DNA from: Pseudomonas asturiensis
GTDB lineage: Bacteria; Pseudomonadota; Gammaproteobacteria; Pseudomonadales; Pseudomonadaceae
Length of the DNA: 64,000 nt
Reading direction: 5' to 3'
Assembly (NCBI RefSeq): GCF_900143095.1
Contig: NZ_FRDA01000003.1
Coordinates: forward strand, 434,001 to 498,000
Below the pieces are notes generated by a model. That model worked only from the letters and a program-made list of their open reading frames with translations. It ran no database searches and was not told the origin of the DNA. Every line of letters starts with the position of its first letter. Within the stretch, counting starts at the first letter, position 1. Shown here one piece after another: positions 1 to 9,510 of this stretch. The position numbers and the translations under genes are program-made.

Positions 1-12
1 TTTTTTGATGTT

Positions 13-89
<77 letters not shown>

Positions 90-210
90 TCTGTGTGGCG
101 GCATTCTACAGCTGAACGCCGGGGTGTCAACCTTTAATGTTGATGCGCTGGAAATTAACCCTGGGTGCCGGACGTTGATCGCTCGAATAAGCGCCTTATC
201 GGACACGCAC

Positions 211-242
211 AAAAAAGGCCACTCTTTCGAGTAGCCTTTTTT
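211..242 (-). terminator. intrinsic terminator of tRNA-Met copy 2
   Basis: An A-tract, a GGC-ACTC/GAGT-GCC hairpin with a short loop and a T-tract lie just 3' of tRNA-Met copy 2 on the minus strand. The A and T tracts would let it act in both directions. Confidence 0.8.
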
Positions 243-248
243 GATGTT

Positions 249-325
<77 letters not shown>

Positions 326-584
326 TCTGTGTGCCGGCATTCTACAGAGACTTGGCGGTGTGTCAACGGTTAGTTTTGGAAAAGTGCTTTTCCTTCAAAT
401 GCTTAGCGAAGCGACAAGGCGGGGCTGATTGCCTTTGACGCCCTGTCTGCGGGGCTTTGCGCAGCATTTGCCCGCCAAAAACGAGTGTGCAGGGCCATTT
501 CATCGCCCGGCGTGAGGGCGTGCGTGTCAGCGGCTGATAGCAGTGAGATACTGCACGGCCATGGATTCAACATCTCAGCAGGTC

Positions 585-1649
585 ATGACGCAACGCAAAA
601 TCATCCACATCGACTGTGACTGCTTCTACGCGGCCATCGAAATGCGTGACGACCCCGGCCTTGCGGCCAAGCCGCTGGCGGTTGGCGGCTCCGCAGAGCG
701 GCGCGGGGTGATCGCGACCTGCAATTACGAGGCAAGGGCTTACGGTGTGCGCTCGGCAATGTCCTCTCGTCATGCTCTCAAGCTGTGCCCGGACCTGACC
801 ATCGTAAAGCCACGTATGGATGCCTATAAGGAAGCGTCTCGGGAAATTCAGACGATCTTTCGCGATTACACCGACCTGATCGAGCCTTTGTCCCTGGACG
901 AAGCCTTTCTGGATGTCTCGGAAGCAAGCCATTTCTCTGGCAGTGCGACTCGTATCGCTCAGGACATTCGACGTCGGGTGTCCAATCAATTGCACATCAC
1001 GGTGTCGGCAGGGGTCGCGCCCAACAAGTTTCTGGCCAAGATTGCCAGTGACTGGAAAAAACCGAACGGTCTGTTTGTTATCACGCCGGATCAGGTCGAG
1101 GCGTTCGTTGCCTCGCTGCCGGTCAGCAAGCTGCATGGTGTCGGCAAGGTGACCGCTGATAAGTTGGGTCGCCTGGGGATCGTCGACTGCGCAGACCTGC
1201 GTAGCCGCAGCAAGCTTGCACTGGTTCGCGAGTTTGGCAGTTTTGGCGAGCGGCTCTGGAGTCTGGCGCACGGTATTGACGACCGTCCCGTACAAAACGA
1301 CAGCAGGCGTCAGTCAGTGAGTGTCGAAAACACCTACGATACGGATTTGCCCGATCTGGCCAGCTGTCTTGAAAAGCTGCCTGCACTGCTGGAAACGCTG
1401 GCGGGTCGGATGGAGCGAATGGAGGGGCAGTACCGTCCCGGAAAACCGTTCGTGAAAGTGAAGTTTCATGACTTCACGCAGACTACCCTGGAGCAAACCG
1501 GCGCTGGCCGGGATCTGGCCAGCTATGAGCAGTTGCTGGCTCAGGCCTTTGCGCGAGGAAGCAAGCCGGTTCGTTTGCTGGGAGTGGGGGTGCGCTTGCA
1601 TGACCTGCGCGCCGCGCATGAACAGCTTGAGCTGTTCGCGCGTCAGTAG
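585..1649 (+). CDS. dinB: DNA polymerase IV (Y family)
   Basis: DinB is an error-prone translesion polymerase that extends past damaged or mismatched primer ends. From the ATG at 585 it is 354 aa, the usual family length. The palm holds the metal-binding Asp near residue 10 (HIDCDCFY) and the SLDEAFLDV motif with Asp105/Glu106. The middle carries helix-hairpin-helix repeats and the little-finger domain. The C-terminus ends with QLELF, a canonical beta-clamp-binding motif. An in-frame ATG at 561 and GTG at 543 would add 8 or 14 residues, but the family normally begins MTQRKIIHID-like. No clear LexA box was seen upstream. It converges with the lipoprotein gene at 1686. Confidence 0.95.
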   Translation: MTQRKIIHIDCDCFYAAIEMRDDPGLAAKPLAVGGSAERRGVIATCNYEARAYGVRSAMSSRHALKLCPDLTIVKPRMDAYKEASREIQTIFRDYTDLIEPLSLDEAFLDVSEASHFSGSATRIAQDIRRRVSNQLHITVSAGVAPNKFLAKIASDWKKPNGLFVITPDQVEAFVASLPVSKLHGVGKVTADKLGRLGIVDCADLRSRSKLALVREFGSFGERLWSLAHGIDDRPVQNDSRRQSVSVENTYDTDLPDLASCLEKLPALLETLAGRMERMEGQYRPGKPFVKVKFHDFTQTTLEQTGAGRDLASYEQLLAQAFARGSKPVRLLGVGVRLHDLRAAHEQLELFARQ

Positions 1650-1677
1650 CAGGTTTCGAGACCGTCACGAAACCTGC
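1649..1677. terminator. hairpin between convergent dinB and lipoprotein genes
   Basis: A perfect 10-bp inverted repeat (GCAGGTTTCG / CGAAACCTGC, 9-nt loop) starts at the last base of the dinB stop codon and lies before the end of the opposing gene. It has no strong T-run. A shared convergent terminator is the simplest reading. Confidence 0.55.
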
Positions 1678-1685
1678 CGGCATGA

Positions 1686-2642
1686 TCAAGGCGCTTCGGC
1701 AGGCACCGCGACCAGGCGACCGGCGTCCCTGGCAAGCGACTTCAGAAACTCATTCTGCAACTGTGGGTCGTTGCGTGTGAGTTCGATCAGGCTTTGTTCC
1801 AGCTCGCTGGCTTCCTCTTCCAGGCCCAGGTCTGACAGTCGCTTGACCCGATGAACCCATTGGCTGACTTCGTCGTCTTCAAGGTCATCGTAGATCAGCG
1901 CATGGGCTTCCAGCAGTTTGCCGCGCAGTGAATGGCTGATGGGCAGGCTCGCGTTGGCGTGTGCGTTGTCCTGTTCATCTTCCACATTTATATAGAGGCG
2001 GGTGACGCGGCTCAGGTCCTGTTCTGCAAATGGACTGTCCAGCAGGTTGAGTCGCAGCACGCCATTACGGTCTGTCGACATTTCGTGGGTTTCATTGCCG
2101 GCCTTGACCATCACCGAGCGCTCGTTCCAGGGCAGGGTGGAGTTCTCGATCCGTTTGTCCTTCTGAACCTCATCGATACCCGCCAGGTTTTGCTGGGCGC
2201 GACCGTGAGAAGGGGCGTTCATGAAAGGATTCAGTCCGGCCACGCCATAACTGATCCAGTCCTTGGTCACGCTGTCGGGCAGGCTGCCCAGTGCGAACAC
2301 GTTGACTATATTAGCGCCCACACCGGCCACGACTGCGACTGCGCCCAAGGGGATTTCATAGACTTCCCGCCAGGGCTGGTAAGGGGTGTAGCGATCATAG
2401 TGGCGGGTCACTTCGAAATCGGTGACCTCGAAGGATTTATGTTCGTGAATTCGCACGCGACGTTGCGGCAATTCGAGCGTCTTGGGTTCGCCGATGTCGA
2501 CCTGCAAGGTATGTTCGAGCAGTTTGCGCTCGACGCGCTCTTCGTGCTCACTGCGTTGTGACAACTGATTGGCACAGCCGCCGACGAGGAAAGTGCCGCA
2601 GAGAACGGCGCTGCCGAGGCTAAGGGTGCTTCGTTTGAGCAT
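1686..2642 (-). CDS. conserved Pseudomonas lipoprotein, unknown function
   Basis: The 318-aa product begins with a lipoprotein signal peptide with lipobox LVGGC (Cys near residue 23), so the mature protein should be acylated and anchored in the envelope. A glycine/alanine/valine-rich segment near residues 97-120 (IPLGAVAVVAGVGANIVNV) could be membrane-associated. The rest is charged with an acidic helical C-terminus. It lies 64 bp downstream of proS on the same strand and is probably co-transcribed with it. I do not recognise a named domain, and proximity to proS does not show a link to tRNA charging. Confidence 0.85.
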   Translation of the reverse strand: MLKRSTLSLGSAVLCGTFLVGGCANQLSQRSEHEERVERKLLEHTLQVDIGEPKTLELPQRRVRIHEHKSFEVTDFEVTRHYDRYTPYQPWREVYEIPLGAVAVVAGVGANIVNVFALGSLPDSVTKDWISYGVAGLNPFMNAPSHGRAQQNLAGIDEVQKDKRIENSTLPWNERSVMVKAGNETHEMSTDRNGVLRLNLLDSPFAEQDLSRVTRLYINVEDEQDNAHANASLPISHSLRGKLLEAHALIYDDLEDDEVSQWVHRVKRLSDLGLEEEASELEQSLIELTRNDPQLQNEFLKSLARDAGRLVAVPAEAP

Positions 2643-2706
2643 GGGATCTCTTGATGCGGATGGGCGGGTGAGTGGCGCACCGACAGATGTCGGTGCGCTT
2701 TTCGAC

Positions 2707-4422
2707 TCAGCGTTTCACGCGGCCCTGGATGAACGACAGCACGTCAGCGACTGCAATGGCTTGCGGTTGCGACTCGGTACGGCTCTTGTATTCCAGATTC
2801 CCTTCGGCCAGACCGCGATCGCTGACCACGATGCGGTGCGGGATGCCGATCAGTTCCATGTCAGCGAACTTGATGCCGGGGCTGGTTTTCTTGTCGCGGT
2901 CGTCGAGCAAGACTTCAAAGCCGGCTGCCTTCAGATCGGCATACAGCTTGTCGGTGGCTTCGCGCACAGCGTCTGTTTCATAGCGCAGTGGCACCAGGGC
3001 GATCTGGAACGGCGCCAGGGTGTCGTTCCAGATGATGCCGTTTTCGTCACTGTTCTGCTCGATGGCGGCGGCCACCACACGGGATACGCCAATGCCGTAG
3101 CAACCCATGGACAGGTTGACAGGCTTGCCGTTTTCGCCGAGCACCTGACACTTCATCGCTTCGCTGTACTTGGTGCCCAGCTGGAAGATGTGTCCGACTT
3201 CGATGCCGCGTTTGATCTCCAGTGTGCCCTTGCCATCCGGGCTTGGATCGCCTGCAACCACGTTACGCAGGTCGGCAACGGTCGGAACCGGCAGATCGCG
3301 CTCCCAGTTGACGCCAAAGTAGTGCTTGTCATCGATATTGGCGCCGACGCTGAAGTCACTCATCATCTCGACCGAACGATCGATGACGCAAGGCAATGGC
3401 AGGTTCAGAGGGCCCAGCGAGCCTGCGCCTGCGCCGATGGCGTCACGCAATTCGGCTTCAGAGGCCATGACCAGAGGACTTGCGACCTGTTCCAGCTTGC
3501 CGGCCTTGATTTCGTTCAGTTCGTGGTCGCCACGAATGATCAGGGCGATCAGCTTGCCTTCTTCGGCGGCATGGACCACAAGCGTCTTGACGGTCTTCTC
3601 GATCGGCAGGTTGAAGCCTTCGACCAGTTGCGCAATGGTCTTGGCGTTCGGCGTATCGACCAGGCGAAGCTCTTCGGTCGGCGCAGGGCGGGACGTCTCG
3701 CGGGGCACCGCTTCGGCTTTTTCGATGTTGGCGGCGTAATCGGAGCCATCGCTGAAGACGATATCGTCTTCGCCTGACTCGGCGAGCACGTGGAATTCAT
3801 GGGAGCCTGCGCCGCCGATCGAGCCATTGTCAGCTTCGACCGGGCGGAATTTCAGGCCCAGGCGTGTGAAGACGTTGCTGTACGCCTGGTGCATGCGATC
3901 GTAGGTTTCCTGCAACGAGGCATGATCGGCGTGGAACGAATAGGCGTCCTTCATGACGAACTCGCGGCCGCGCATCAGGCCGAAGCGTGGGCGGATCTCG
4001 TCACGGAATTTGGTCTGGATCTGGTACATGTTGATTGGCAGCTGCTTGTAGCTGTTCAGCTCATTGCGTGCCAGGTCGGTGATGACTTCTTCATGGGTCG
4101 GGCCCAGGCAGAAGTCACGGTTGTGTCGGTCCACCAGACGCATGAGTTCCGGGCCGTACTGTACCCAGCGGCCGGACTCCTGCCATAGCTCTGCTGGCTG
4201 AATGCCTGGCATCAGGATTTCGAGTGCGCCGGCAGCGTCCATTTCTTCGCGGACAATGGCTTCTACCTTGCGCAGTACACGCAGGCCCATGGGCAGCCAG
4301 GTATAAAGGCCGGATGCCAGCTTGCGGATCATGCCGGCACGCAGCATCAGCTGATGGCTGACCACGACCGCGTCGGAAGGGGTTTCTTTCTGTGTGGCGA
4401 GCAAAAATTGACTGGTGCGCAT
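2707..4422 (-). CDS. proS: prolyl-tRNA synthetase
   Basis: ProS charges tRNA-Pro with proline in the cytosol. At 571 aa it has the bacterial type architecture: class II catalytic core with motif 1 near residue 45, motif 2 around the [17 protein letters not shown] segment near residue 140, a YbaK/INS editing domain of roughly 180 residues inserted between motifs 2 and 3 that hydrolyses Ala-tRNA-Pro, then motif 3 (GCYGIGVSR) and a C-terminal anticodon-binding domain. The ATG at 4422 matches the family start ([15 protein letters not shown]). It sits downstream of oprD on the same strand, as in other pseudomonads, but a terminator separates them. Confidence 0.97.
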   Translation of the reverse strand: MRTSQFLLATQKETPSDAVVVSHQLMLRAGMIRKLASGLYTWLPMGLRVLRKVEAIVREEMDAAGALEILMPGIQPAELWQESGRWVQYGPELMRLVDRHNRDFCLGPTHEEVITDLARNELNSYKQLPINMYQIQTKFRDEIRPRFGLMRGREFVMKDAYSFHADHASLQETYDRMHQAYSNVFTRLGLKFRPVEADNGSIGGAGSHEFHVLAESGEDDIVFSDGSDYAANIEKAEAVPRETSRPAPTEELRLVDTPNAKTIAQLVEGFNLPIEKTVKTLVVHAAEEGKLIALIIRGDHELNEIKAGKLEQVASPLVMASEAELRDAIGAGAGSLGPLNLPLPCVIDRSVEMMSDFSVGANIDDKHYFGVNWERDLPVPTVADLRNVVAGDPSPDGKGTLEIKRGIEVGHIFQLGTKYSEAMKCQVLGENGKPVNLSMGCYGIGVSRVVAAAIEQNSDENGIIWNDTLAPFQIALVPLRYETDAVREATDKLYADLKAAGFEVLLDDRDKKTSPGIKFADMELIGIPHRIVVSDRGLAEGNLEYKSRTESQPQAIAVADVLSFIQGRVKR

Positions 4423-4541
4423 GGTAGGCCGTTGTCGGTTGCTGAGACTTTAAATGACCCCTGATTGTACGGTGATGTGCCGTTGACGTACAGGCCGTGC
4501 AAGGCAGTCGAGCGGTCAGGCGGCACTTTTCAGGCTGCATG

Positions 4542-4573
4542 AAAAAGCCCGGCATGAGCCGGGCTTCTTCTGT
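4542..4573 (-). terminator. intrinsic terminator of oprD
   Basis: On the minus strand a GCCCGGC-TCAT-GCCGGGC hairpin is followed by TTTTTC, starting about 20 bp after the oprD stop. It separates oprD from proS. Confidence 0.85.
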
Positions 4574-4593
4574 TGCCGAGAACCGAATCGCGA

Positions 4594-5916
4594 TTACAGA
4601 ACCGAGATTGGGTAGTCGACGATCAGGCGGAACTCATTGACGTCGCCTTCGCCCTGGTCAGCATTGGCGCGGTGCCATGCTTGACGAATGCGGAAGGACA
4701 GGTCTTTGGCCGGGCCGGTTTGCAGGACGTATTTGGCTTCGAGGTTGGTCTCGTGGTGCTCGCCATCTGCGCCGTACAGGCCAGCATATGCGCTGCCGGT
4801 CGGAGTTTTGGTGCCGTCGATATCAGTACCCTTGATGTAACGGGTCATGAAGCTGAGGCCTGGAACGCCGTACGGAGCCATGTTCAGGTCGTAGCGAGCC
4901 TGCCAGGATTTTTCGCCCGGACCGTTGAAGTCGGAGTACTGGATCGAGTTATTCAGGAAGATCGAGTCGCCACCACGGTTGTTGTCACCAATACCGATGT
5001 AGTCGAACGGCGTGTCGCCTTTGATCTTCTGGAACGCCAGGGTCACGGTGTGTGCGGCCAGGAACGAGTAGGCTGCGGAACCGGAGAACGCGGTGTTGCT
5101 GATCGAGCCAGCTTTGGCGCTGCCTTCATCAACAGTGCGATAGATGTTCGCGTCGAACGCCAGGGATTGGTCGCCGCCCAGAGGCAGTGCGTAGTTCACG
5201 TTACCGTAGTACTGATCCCACACGTCTTCCAGCTTGGCGGCGTAGAAGCCGACGCCCAGGCTGTCGGTGATGGCATATTTGCCGCCAGCGAAGTCAGCGC
5301 TGTTTGCACGAACGCCAGCGTAGTTGGCGAAGATGCTGCCGCTGTGGCTTGTGTCGTCCTGGCTGGTGCCGGAGTAGAAGTGACCTGCTTCAACGTCCAG
5401 GCCTTTGATCTCGCTGCTCTGCAAGCTGATACCGCTGGCAGTCTGTGGCAGCAGGCGGGAACCGCCGACGGCGAATACTGGGCTGGTTGGCTGCATGTCG
5501 CCGACTTTCAGCTCGGTTTTCGAAACGCGGAACTTGACGGCGCCGCCAGCTTTGCTCTGCGTGTTTTCGTTGTTACCGGCAGAGTCGGTGACCAGGTTGC
5601 CCGAACCTGAGTACTTGTCTGGGCCCCAGAGTTTCACACCGGCGTAAGCGAAGGCTTCTACACCGACACCGATGGTGCCTTGGGTGTAACCGGAGCTGAA
5701 GTTTGCCCAGATGCCTTGGGTCCAGTCACGATCGTCCTGAGCGCCAGCCTTCTTGTCACGGTTGTAATAGTAATTGCGCAATTTCAGGTCAAGAGTGCTC
5801 CCCTCAACAAAGCCTTTGGCCTCGGCCTGATCACTGACGAACGGTGCAGCCGTTGCCAGTTGGGTGCTGGCTGCAGTAACGGCCAGTGCGATTGCGCTCC
5901 ACTTCATCACTCTCAT
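4594..5916 (-). CDS. oprD: OprD-family outer-membrane porin
   Basis: The 440-aa product has a Sec signal peptide ending near ATAAP, then alternating beta strands and aromatic girdles typical of the 18-stranded OprD (OccD/OccK) barrel, with a terminal strand ending in a hydrophobic residue (VDYPISVL). Such porins take up basic amino acids, small acids or sugars; substrate cannot be read from sequence. The ATG at 5916 is preceded by AAAGGAG at ideal distance; an upstream in-frame ATG at 5961 has no such site. Position next to proS matches oprD of Pseudomonas aeruginosa, but the family has many paralogues, so the symbol is by synteny. Confidence 0.88.
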   Translation of the reverse strand: MRVMKWSAIALAVTAASTQLATAAPFVSDQAEAKGFVEGSTLDLKLRNYYYNRDKKAGAQDDRDWTQGIWANFSSGYTQGTIGVGVEAFAYAGVKLWGPDKYSGSGNLVTDSAGNNENTQSKAGGAVKFRVSKTELKVGDMQPTSPVFAVGGSRLLPQTASGISLQSSEIKGLDVEAGHFYSGTSQDDTSHSGSIFANYAGVRANSADFAGGKYAITDSLGVGFYAAKLEDVWDQYYGNVNYALPLGGDQSLAFDANIYRTVDEGSAKAGSISNTAFSGSAAYSFLAAHTVTLAFQKIKGDTPFDYIGIGDNNRGGDSIFLNNSIQYSDFNGPGEKSWQARYDLNMAPYGVPGLSFMTRYIKGTDIDGTKTPTGSAYAGLYGADGEHHETNLEAKYVLQTGPAKDLSFRIRQAWHRANADQGEGDVNEFRLIVDYPISVL

Positions 5917-6894
5917 CGTGATTGCTCCTTTGGTTTTTAGAAGAGTTCTATGCCGTCCCACCTGTTTTTTTATCTGGGCGGCTCTTTCTATTTTTGTCGG
6001 CGGAAAATCTACATCACGCTGACGGTGCTTACGATAGTTACAACCCTATCCTTTCAGAATCTTTACGCCGGTGTCGCTCGCTACGTCGTCCATGTCGCAA
6101 CGGGGTTTATCATCCCCGGTGCGCACTTCAGTGATCGCTGTTGCGTTGGCATCGAGCCTGGCCCTGTGCTTCAGGGCCAGCAAAAAGCTGTTCCGCCGAT
6201 CGCAATCTTTTCCCTTGGTCAGGGCGCCTCTGTTTTCCGCCAGGGACACCGTGATCATATGGGTGATATAGCAACAAGCGTGCACAAAGTTCCTGAAAAT
6301 AAGAAAAAAACGTGAAAAATCAGAATCTGCGTTGCATTCAAGCTGTAATTCATTGTTTTTGATAGCTATTTTTTTTATCGGAAATTCTCTCTCCTAGCCT
6401 GTGCTCCCTCTCAGGGTAGCGTGTAACCGCGAAATTGTTACCGGGCTGAGCTGTTTTTGGGTAAATCCCGCCCCCGTGGTGTTGCGATGGCAACAGCAGT
6501 GTGTGTTTTTGGTGCACTCGCCAGCAGCGTTGCATGAAGCTGGGGCGGGTCACTGACAGGGCGTTATGGTGGGCGTTCAGGTGTTTCATTTTCATGAACC
6601 TATGTCGGGCACCCGTCGAATTTGATCTGAATCGCGCGGTGCTTGCAGCTGCGCTCTTAGTTCTGGGTGCTCGGAGTGCGAGCCAAAGAGGTGCGTCGGC
6701 GCGAGGAGGGCTGCATATTGGTGCAGGTCTTTTCGAAGGAGCCTCTTCTCATGCGTTGTCGCAGGCATGCGTGATGTCGGCCTGATGTGGGGGTGAAGCG
6801 TTACCGCATCACGCGTATCCTGTGGTGTGTTACCTGGCGCCTTGCTGCCGAGCGGGTCAGCCAGACATTCAAGTGACAATCAGGAGCCTTTATC
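5917..6894. other. 978-bp intergenic region without convincing gene
   Basis: This gap lies between the divergent oprD and HIT-protein genes and must contain both promoters. Several short open frames occur on both strands (for example 5950-6315 and 6592-6879), but none has a recognisable protein pattern or a good ribosome-binding site. There are AT-rich stretches around 6285-6380 and a GC-rich dyad at 6158-6180. No tRNA, repeat array or insertion sequence was seen. Confidence 0.6.
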
Positions 6895-7326
6895 GTGTTC
6901 GTTCTGGATTCACGTTTGCACCAAGACACCCTGGCTCTGGGCGATTTCCCGCTTTGCCGGCTATTGCTCTCCAACGATTCGAATTACCCCTGGTTCATTC
7001 TGGTACCGCGACGCCCGGATATCAGTGAGGTCTTCGATCTGACTGCTGAGGACCAATTGCAGTTCTGGCAGGAGACCTCCTTTCTTTCCAGGACGCTTAA
7101 GGCGTTGTTCAGCGCTGATAAGCTAAACGTTGCGGCGCTCGGCAACGTCGTCAGCCAGCTTCATATGCATGTCATTGTGCGCAAGCGAAACGATATTGCC
7201 TGGCCTGCACCTGTGTGGGGCAAGCACCCTGCCGTGCCTTATACAGAGGAGCAGTTCGCTGCGATTCGTGAGCAGCTCCGGGCCGTACTCATCAATGATT
7301 TTCGATTTGAGGGGGATCCAGCATGA
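6895..7326 (+). CDS. HIT domain protein with Gln in place of the first motif His
   Basis: This 143-aa HIT-superfamily protein should be a nucleotide hydrolase or transferase acting on nucleoside phosphoramidates or dinucleotides. The signature is [10 protein letters not shown], so the usual H-x-H-x-H reads Q-x-H-x-H; the catalytic central His is kept. The start is the GTG at 6895 (TATCGTGTTC) after CAGGAGCC. Its stop overlaps the slyX start in ATGA (7323-7326), which indicates translational coupling. Substrate is unknown. Confidence 0.87.
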   Translation: MFVLDSRLHQDTLALGDFPLCRLLLSNDSNYPWFILVPRRPDISEVFDLTAEDQLQFWQETSFLSRTLKALFSADKLNVAALGNVVSQLHMHVIVRKRNDIAWPAPVWGKHPAVPYTEEQFAAIREQLRAVLINDFRFEGDPA

Positions 7327-7529
7327 ACCTTGATGAGCGAGTCATGGAGCTGGAGAGTCGTCTGGCTTTTCAGGACGATACGATTCAGGCATTGAATGAC
7401 GTGCTGGTGGCGCAGAGGCGAGAGCTTGATCGTCTGCAGCAGCAGATGTCGGCGATGCTCAAACGGCAGGAAGAGCTTGGCAATCAGTTCGAAACCTTTG
7501 AAGAGGATGCTCCCCCGCCTCACTACTGA
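7323..7529 (+). CDS. slyX: SlyX family small coiled-coil protein
   Basis: The 68-aa product is almost entirely heptad-patterned helix ([20 protein letters not shown] and following), and ends in the proline/histidine tail PPPHY typical of SlyX. The family is widespread in proteobacteria and its biochemical role is not established. The ATG overlaps the stop of the HIT gene by 4 bp. A strong terminator follows 8 bp after the stop. Confidence 0.93.
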   Translation: MNLDERVMELESRLAFQDDTIQALNDVLVAQRRELDRLQQQMSAMLKRQEELGNQFETFEEDAPPPHY

Positions 7530-7536
7530 CAGACGT

Positions 7537-7576
7537 AAAAAAACCGCGGCCTCCACAGGGAGGGCGCGGTTTTTTT
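7537..7576. terminator. bidirectional terminator between slyX and cold-shock gene
   Basis: An A-tract, an ACCGCGGCC...GGGCGCGGT hairpin and a 7-nt T-tract lie between convergent genes. Both strands have a U-run after the stem. Confidence 0.85.
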
Positions 7577-7601
7577 ATGCCATGACGTTATGTCGTATGG
7601 A

Positions 7602-8207
7602 TCAGCGACGTGGCAGGGCTGCGATCACATCTTCGGCCTGCAGGCCTTTGTCGCGGTTCATGACGGAGAACTCCACGCGCTGGCCTTCGACCAATACGCG
7701 ATGCCCTTCGCCGCGAATGGCGCGGAAATGCACGAAAATATCGTCACCGGAGTCCCGTGAAATGAAGCCGAAACCCTTTGAGGTGTTAAACCATTTCACA
7801 GTGCCGGTATCACGGTTGCCCATGTCATGGCTTTGAGGTGCTGGCGAGGGCGACGACCGATAGAAGCTCACGCCAAGGTGCAAGGCGACCGCCACAATGG
7901 CAATGGCCAGGCTGATGATGATGGCCGGTTGGCCTGCGATGATTTGTAACGGAACCAGCAAGGTCAGGGTTTGCAGCACGACGGCTGCGACGAGCAGTGC
8001 GCTGACCAGGTTTTGCAGGGTATGACGTGTACCTCGATTCCAGTAAGGGATCACTGGGGCAAGTACCAGGTTGAGCAGCCCGAAGAACGCCAGATAAACC
8101 GCATCGGGCTGTTGCAGGTAGGGAGACATGGCCTCGCTACGCAGGCTGGGGATAAAAGAGAGCAGCAGTGCTGCGGCTCCCGTTACCAGATGGACAATTT
8201 TTAACAT
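7602..8207 (-). CDS. membrane protein with C-terminal cold-shock domain
   Basis: The 201-aa product is a fusion. The first ~115 residues form about four hydrophobic segments (near 5-20, 37-53, 67-88, 95-114), resembling small DUF1294-like or other multi-pass modules without a clear family match. A Pro/Ser linker leads to a cold-shock domain (residues ~133-201) with RNP1-like KGFGFI (144-149) and RNP2-like DIFVHF (156-161), which bind single-stranded nucleic acid. An in-frame Met129 could in principle give a free ~73-aa cold-shock protein, but no Shine-Dalgarno is evident before it. Membrane-tethered RNA binding is inferred. The next gene on the right, dps, is divergent. Confidence 0.88.
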   Translation of the reverse strand: MLKIVHLVTGAAALLLSFIPSLRSEAMSPYLQQPDAVYLAFFGLLNLVLAPVIPYWNRGTRHTLQNLVSALLVAAVVLQTLTLLVPLQIIAGQPAIIISLAIAIVAVALHLGVSFYRSSPSPAPQSHDMGNRDTGTVKWFNTSKGFGFISRDSGDDIFVHFRAIRGEGHRVLVEGQRVEFSVMNRDKGLQAEDVIAALPRR

Positions 8208-8287
8208 TTTAAAAAGCTCACAAGTCGAGAAGGATTACCAGAAATAGCGGGTACCGTTCGGTACGCTTCTAAACAAGAGGAGGCGTG

Positions 8288-8416
8288 ATGCACGAACGAT
8301 GGTCCAGCCTATGCGCCAAGACAGATGACAACTCAATAGCGGCACGCGGTGTATTTAACAGCAAAGCCCGGTGCTACTCAAATCAGCGGCCTGTGCAAAT
8401 AAATCTGTTTAAGTGA
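8288..8416 (+). CDS. possible 42-aa small protein with strong RBS
   Basis: An ATG at 8288 lies 4-5 nt after a near-perfect Shine-Dalgarno (GAGGAGG) and opens a 42-codon frame ending TTTAAGTGA. The product begins MHERWSSLCAK, is basic and has two Cys. I recognise no family. It occupies the gap between the divergent cold-shock and dps genes, 260 bp before dps. It may be a chance frame; the ribosome-binding site is the main support. Confidence 0.3.
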   Translation: MHERWSSLCAKTDDNSIAARGVFNSKARCYSNQRPVQINLFK

Positions 8417-8675
8417 AGTGGGGGTGAGGCGCACGCTCGAAATCCTTGTAACCCCCGGAACAGAGCCCTGCCTGCTGAACGAGGCGTTTTCGAGGCTGAT
8501 CGCAGGCGGCGCGCTCGTCGTTACGGGGCGAGAATGCCGGACGGTCGTGCGTCGCCTCCTGTTCATTTTCCTGTCTCTTCTGCCAGACCTCGATAGAAAG
8601 CTGCGCCGCGCCGGGATCTCTTGATAGAGTAGGGGGTGTTACTGCTTTCCACTCCTCAATGAAAGGGCATGAAAC

Positions 8676-9149
8676 ATGGCAATCGATATCGGTATCAGTG
8701 AAGAAGATCGTAAATCGATCGTGGACGGTCTTTCGCATCTGCTGTCGGATACTTATGTGCTTTACCTCAAGACTCATAACTTTCACTGGAACGTCAGCGG
8801 TCCCATGTTCCGTACGTTGCACTTGATGTTTGAAGAGCAATATAACGAACTGGCCCTGGCGGTGGACTCTATTGCTGAACGTATTCGTGCGCTGGGTTTT
8901 CCTGCACCGGGTACTTATTCAACGTACGCCCGTCTGTCTACCATCAAGGAAGAAGAGGGCGTGCCGAGCGCTGAAGATATGATCAAAAGTCTGGTGCAGG
9001 GTCAAGAGGCTGTTGTCCGCACAGCGCGTAGTATCTTTCCTTTGTTGGATAAAGTGAGTGATGAGCCTACTGCTGATCTTCTGACTCAACGCATGCAGGT
9101 TCATGAAAAAACCGCATGGATGCTGCGTTCGATGCTTGAATCCAAATAA
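8676..9149 (+). CDS. dps: Dps-type ferritin-like DNA-protection protein
   Basis: The 157-aa protein carries the Dps signature around residues 34-60 ([12 protein letters not shown], then LH...FEEQY..L), which holds the inter-subunit ferroxidase ligands (His34, Glu53 region). Dps dodecamers oxidise and store iron and shield DNA from oxidative damage. It is preceded by a short spacer with a weak ribosome-binding site (GAAAGGGCATGAAAC) and followed immediately by a terminator, so it is monocistronic. Confidence 0.92.
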   Translation: MAIDIGISEEDRKSIVDGLSHLLSDTYVLYLKTHNFHWNVSGPMFRTLHLMFEEQYNELALAVDSIAERIRALGFPAPGTYSTYARLSTIKEEEGVPSAEDMIKSLVQGQEAVVRTARSIFPLLDKVSDEPTADLLTQRMQVHEKTAWMLRSMLESK

Positions 9150-9155
9150 TCATTC

Positions 9156-9187
9156 AGGCGAGTGGCAGCCAGTTGCCACTCGCCTTT
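9156..9187 (+). terminator. intrinsic terminator of dps
   Basis: A perfect AGGCGAGTGGCA / TGCCACTCGCCT stem follows the dps stop by 7 bp and ends in TTT. Confidence 0.8.
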
Positions 9188-9510
9188 AGCCTTGCGCTGT
9201 CGCGTTTTCGGGCTTTTCGGCGTGTTTTAAGATGTGCGTCAGTCGTATCTTCTTAATGCCGCGTCTTGACCGTCCCGGTTTCCGGGTAATCACTCGTCTG
9301 CGGCCAGCAATGTCCCACTGCCGTTTTGAGTTGTCGCAATGACAGCAATCGGTATTCCCTATTCTCGTGTGGTCATGTCCTACAGCAATAAGGTGTAACC
9401 CCTGCTGGATATAAAATCGTGGATCGGGCTTTATAGATCGGGTAGTCACTTGTTTATAAATATTTCATTCCCGGCTTTTAAAGTCCATTTTTCAGGGGGT
9501 AACAACTATC
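9188..9510. promoter_or_regulatory. intergenic region upstream of the RHH gene
   Basis: About 320 bp with no credible gene. It becomes AT-rich just before the next start (TTGTTTATAAATATTTCATT near 9449-9470), a plausible promoter. A 87-codon minus-strand frame (9186-9449) has no ribosome-binding site and looks spurious. Confidence 0.4.

Noticed and set aside
440..584. LexA box upstream of dinB
   Set aside because: The closest CTG...CAG pair has 12 rather than 10 bases between and is otherwise poor.
2569..3777. Plus-strand 402-codon frame opposite proS
   Set aside because: Antisense to proS, no recognisable domain.
6158..6180. GC-rich hairpin TGGCCCTG/CAGGGCCA as terminator
   Set aside because: No T-run follows on either strand and no gene ends there.
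9186..9449. Minus-strand 87-codon frame after dps
   Set aside because: No ribosome-binding site, overlaps the dps terminator, no family pattern.
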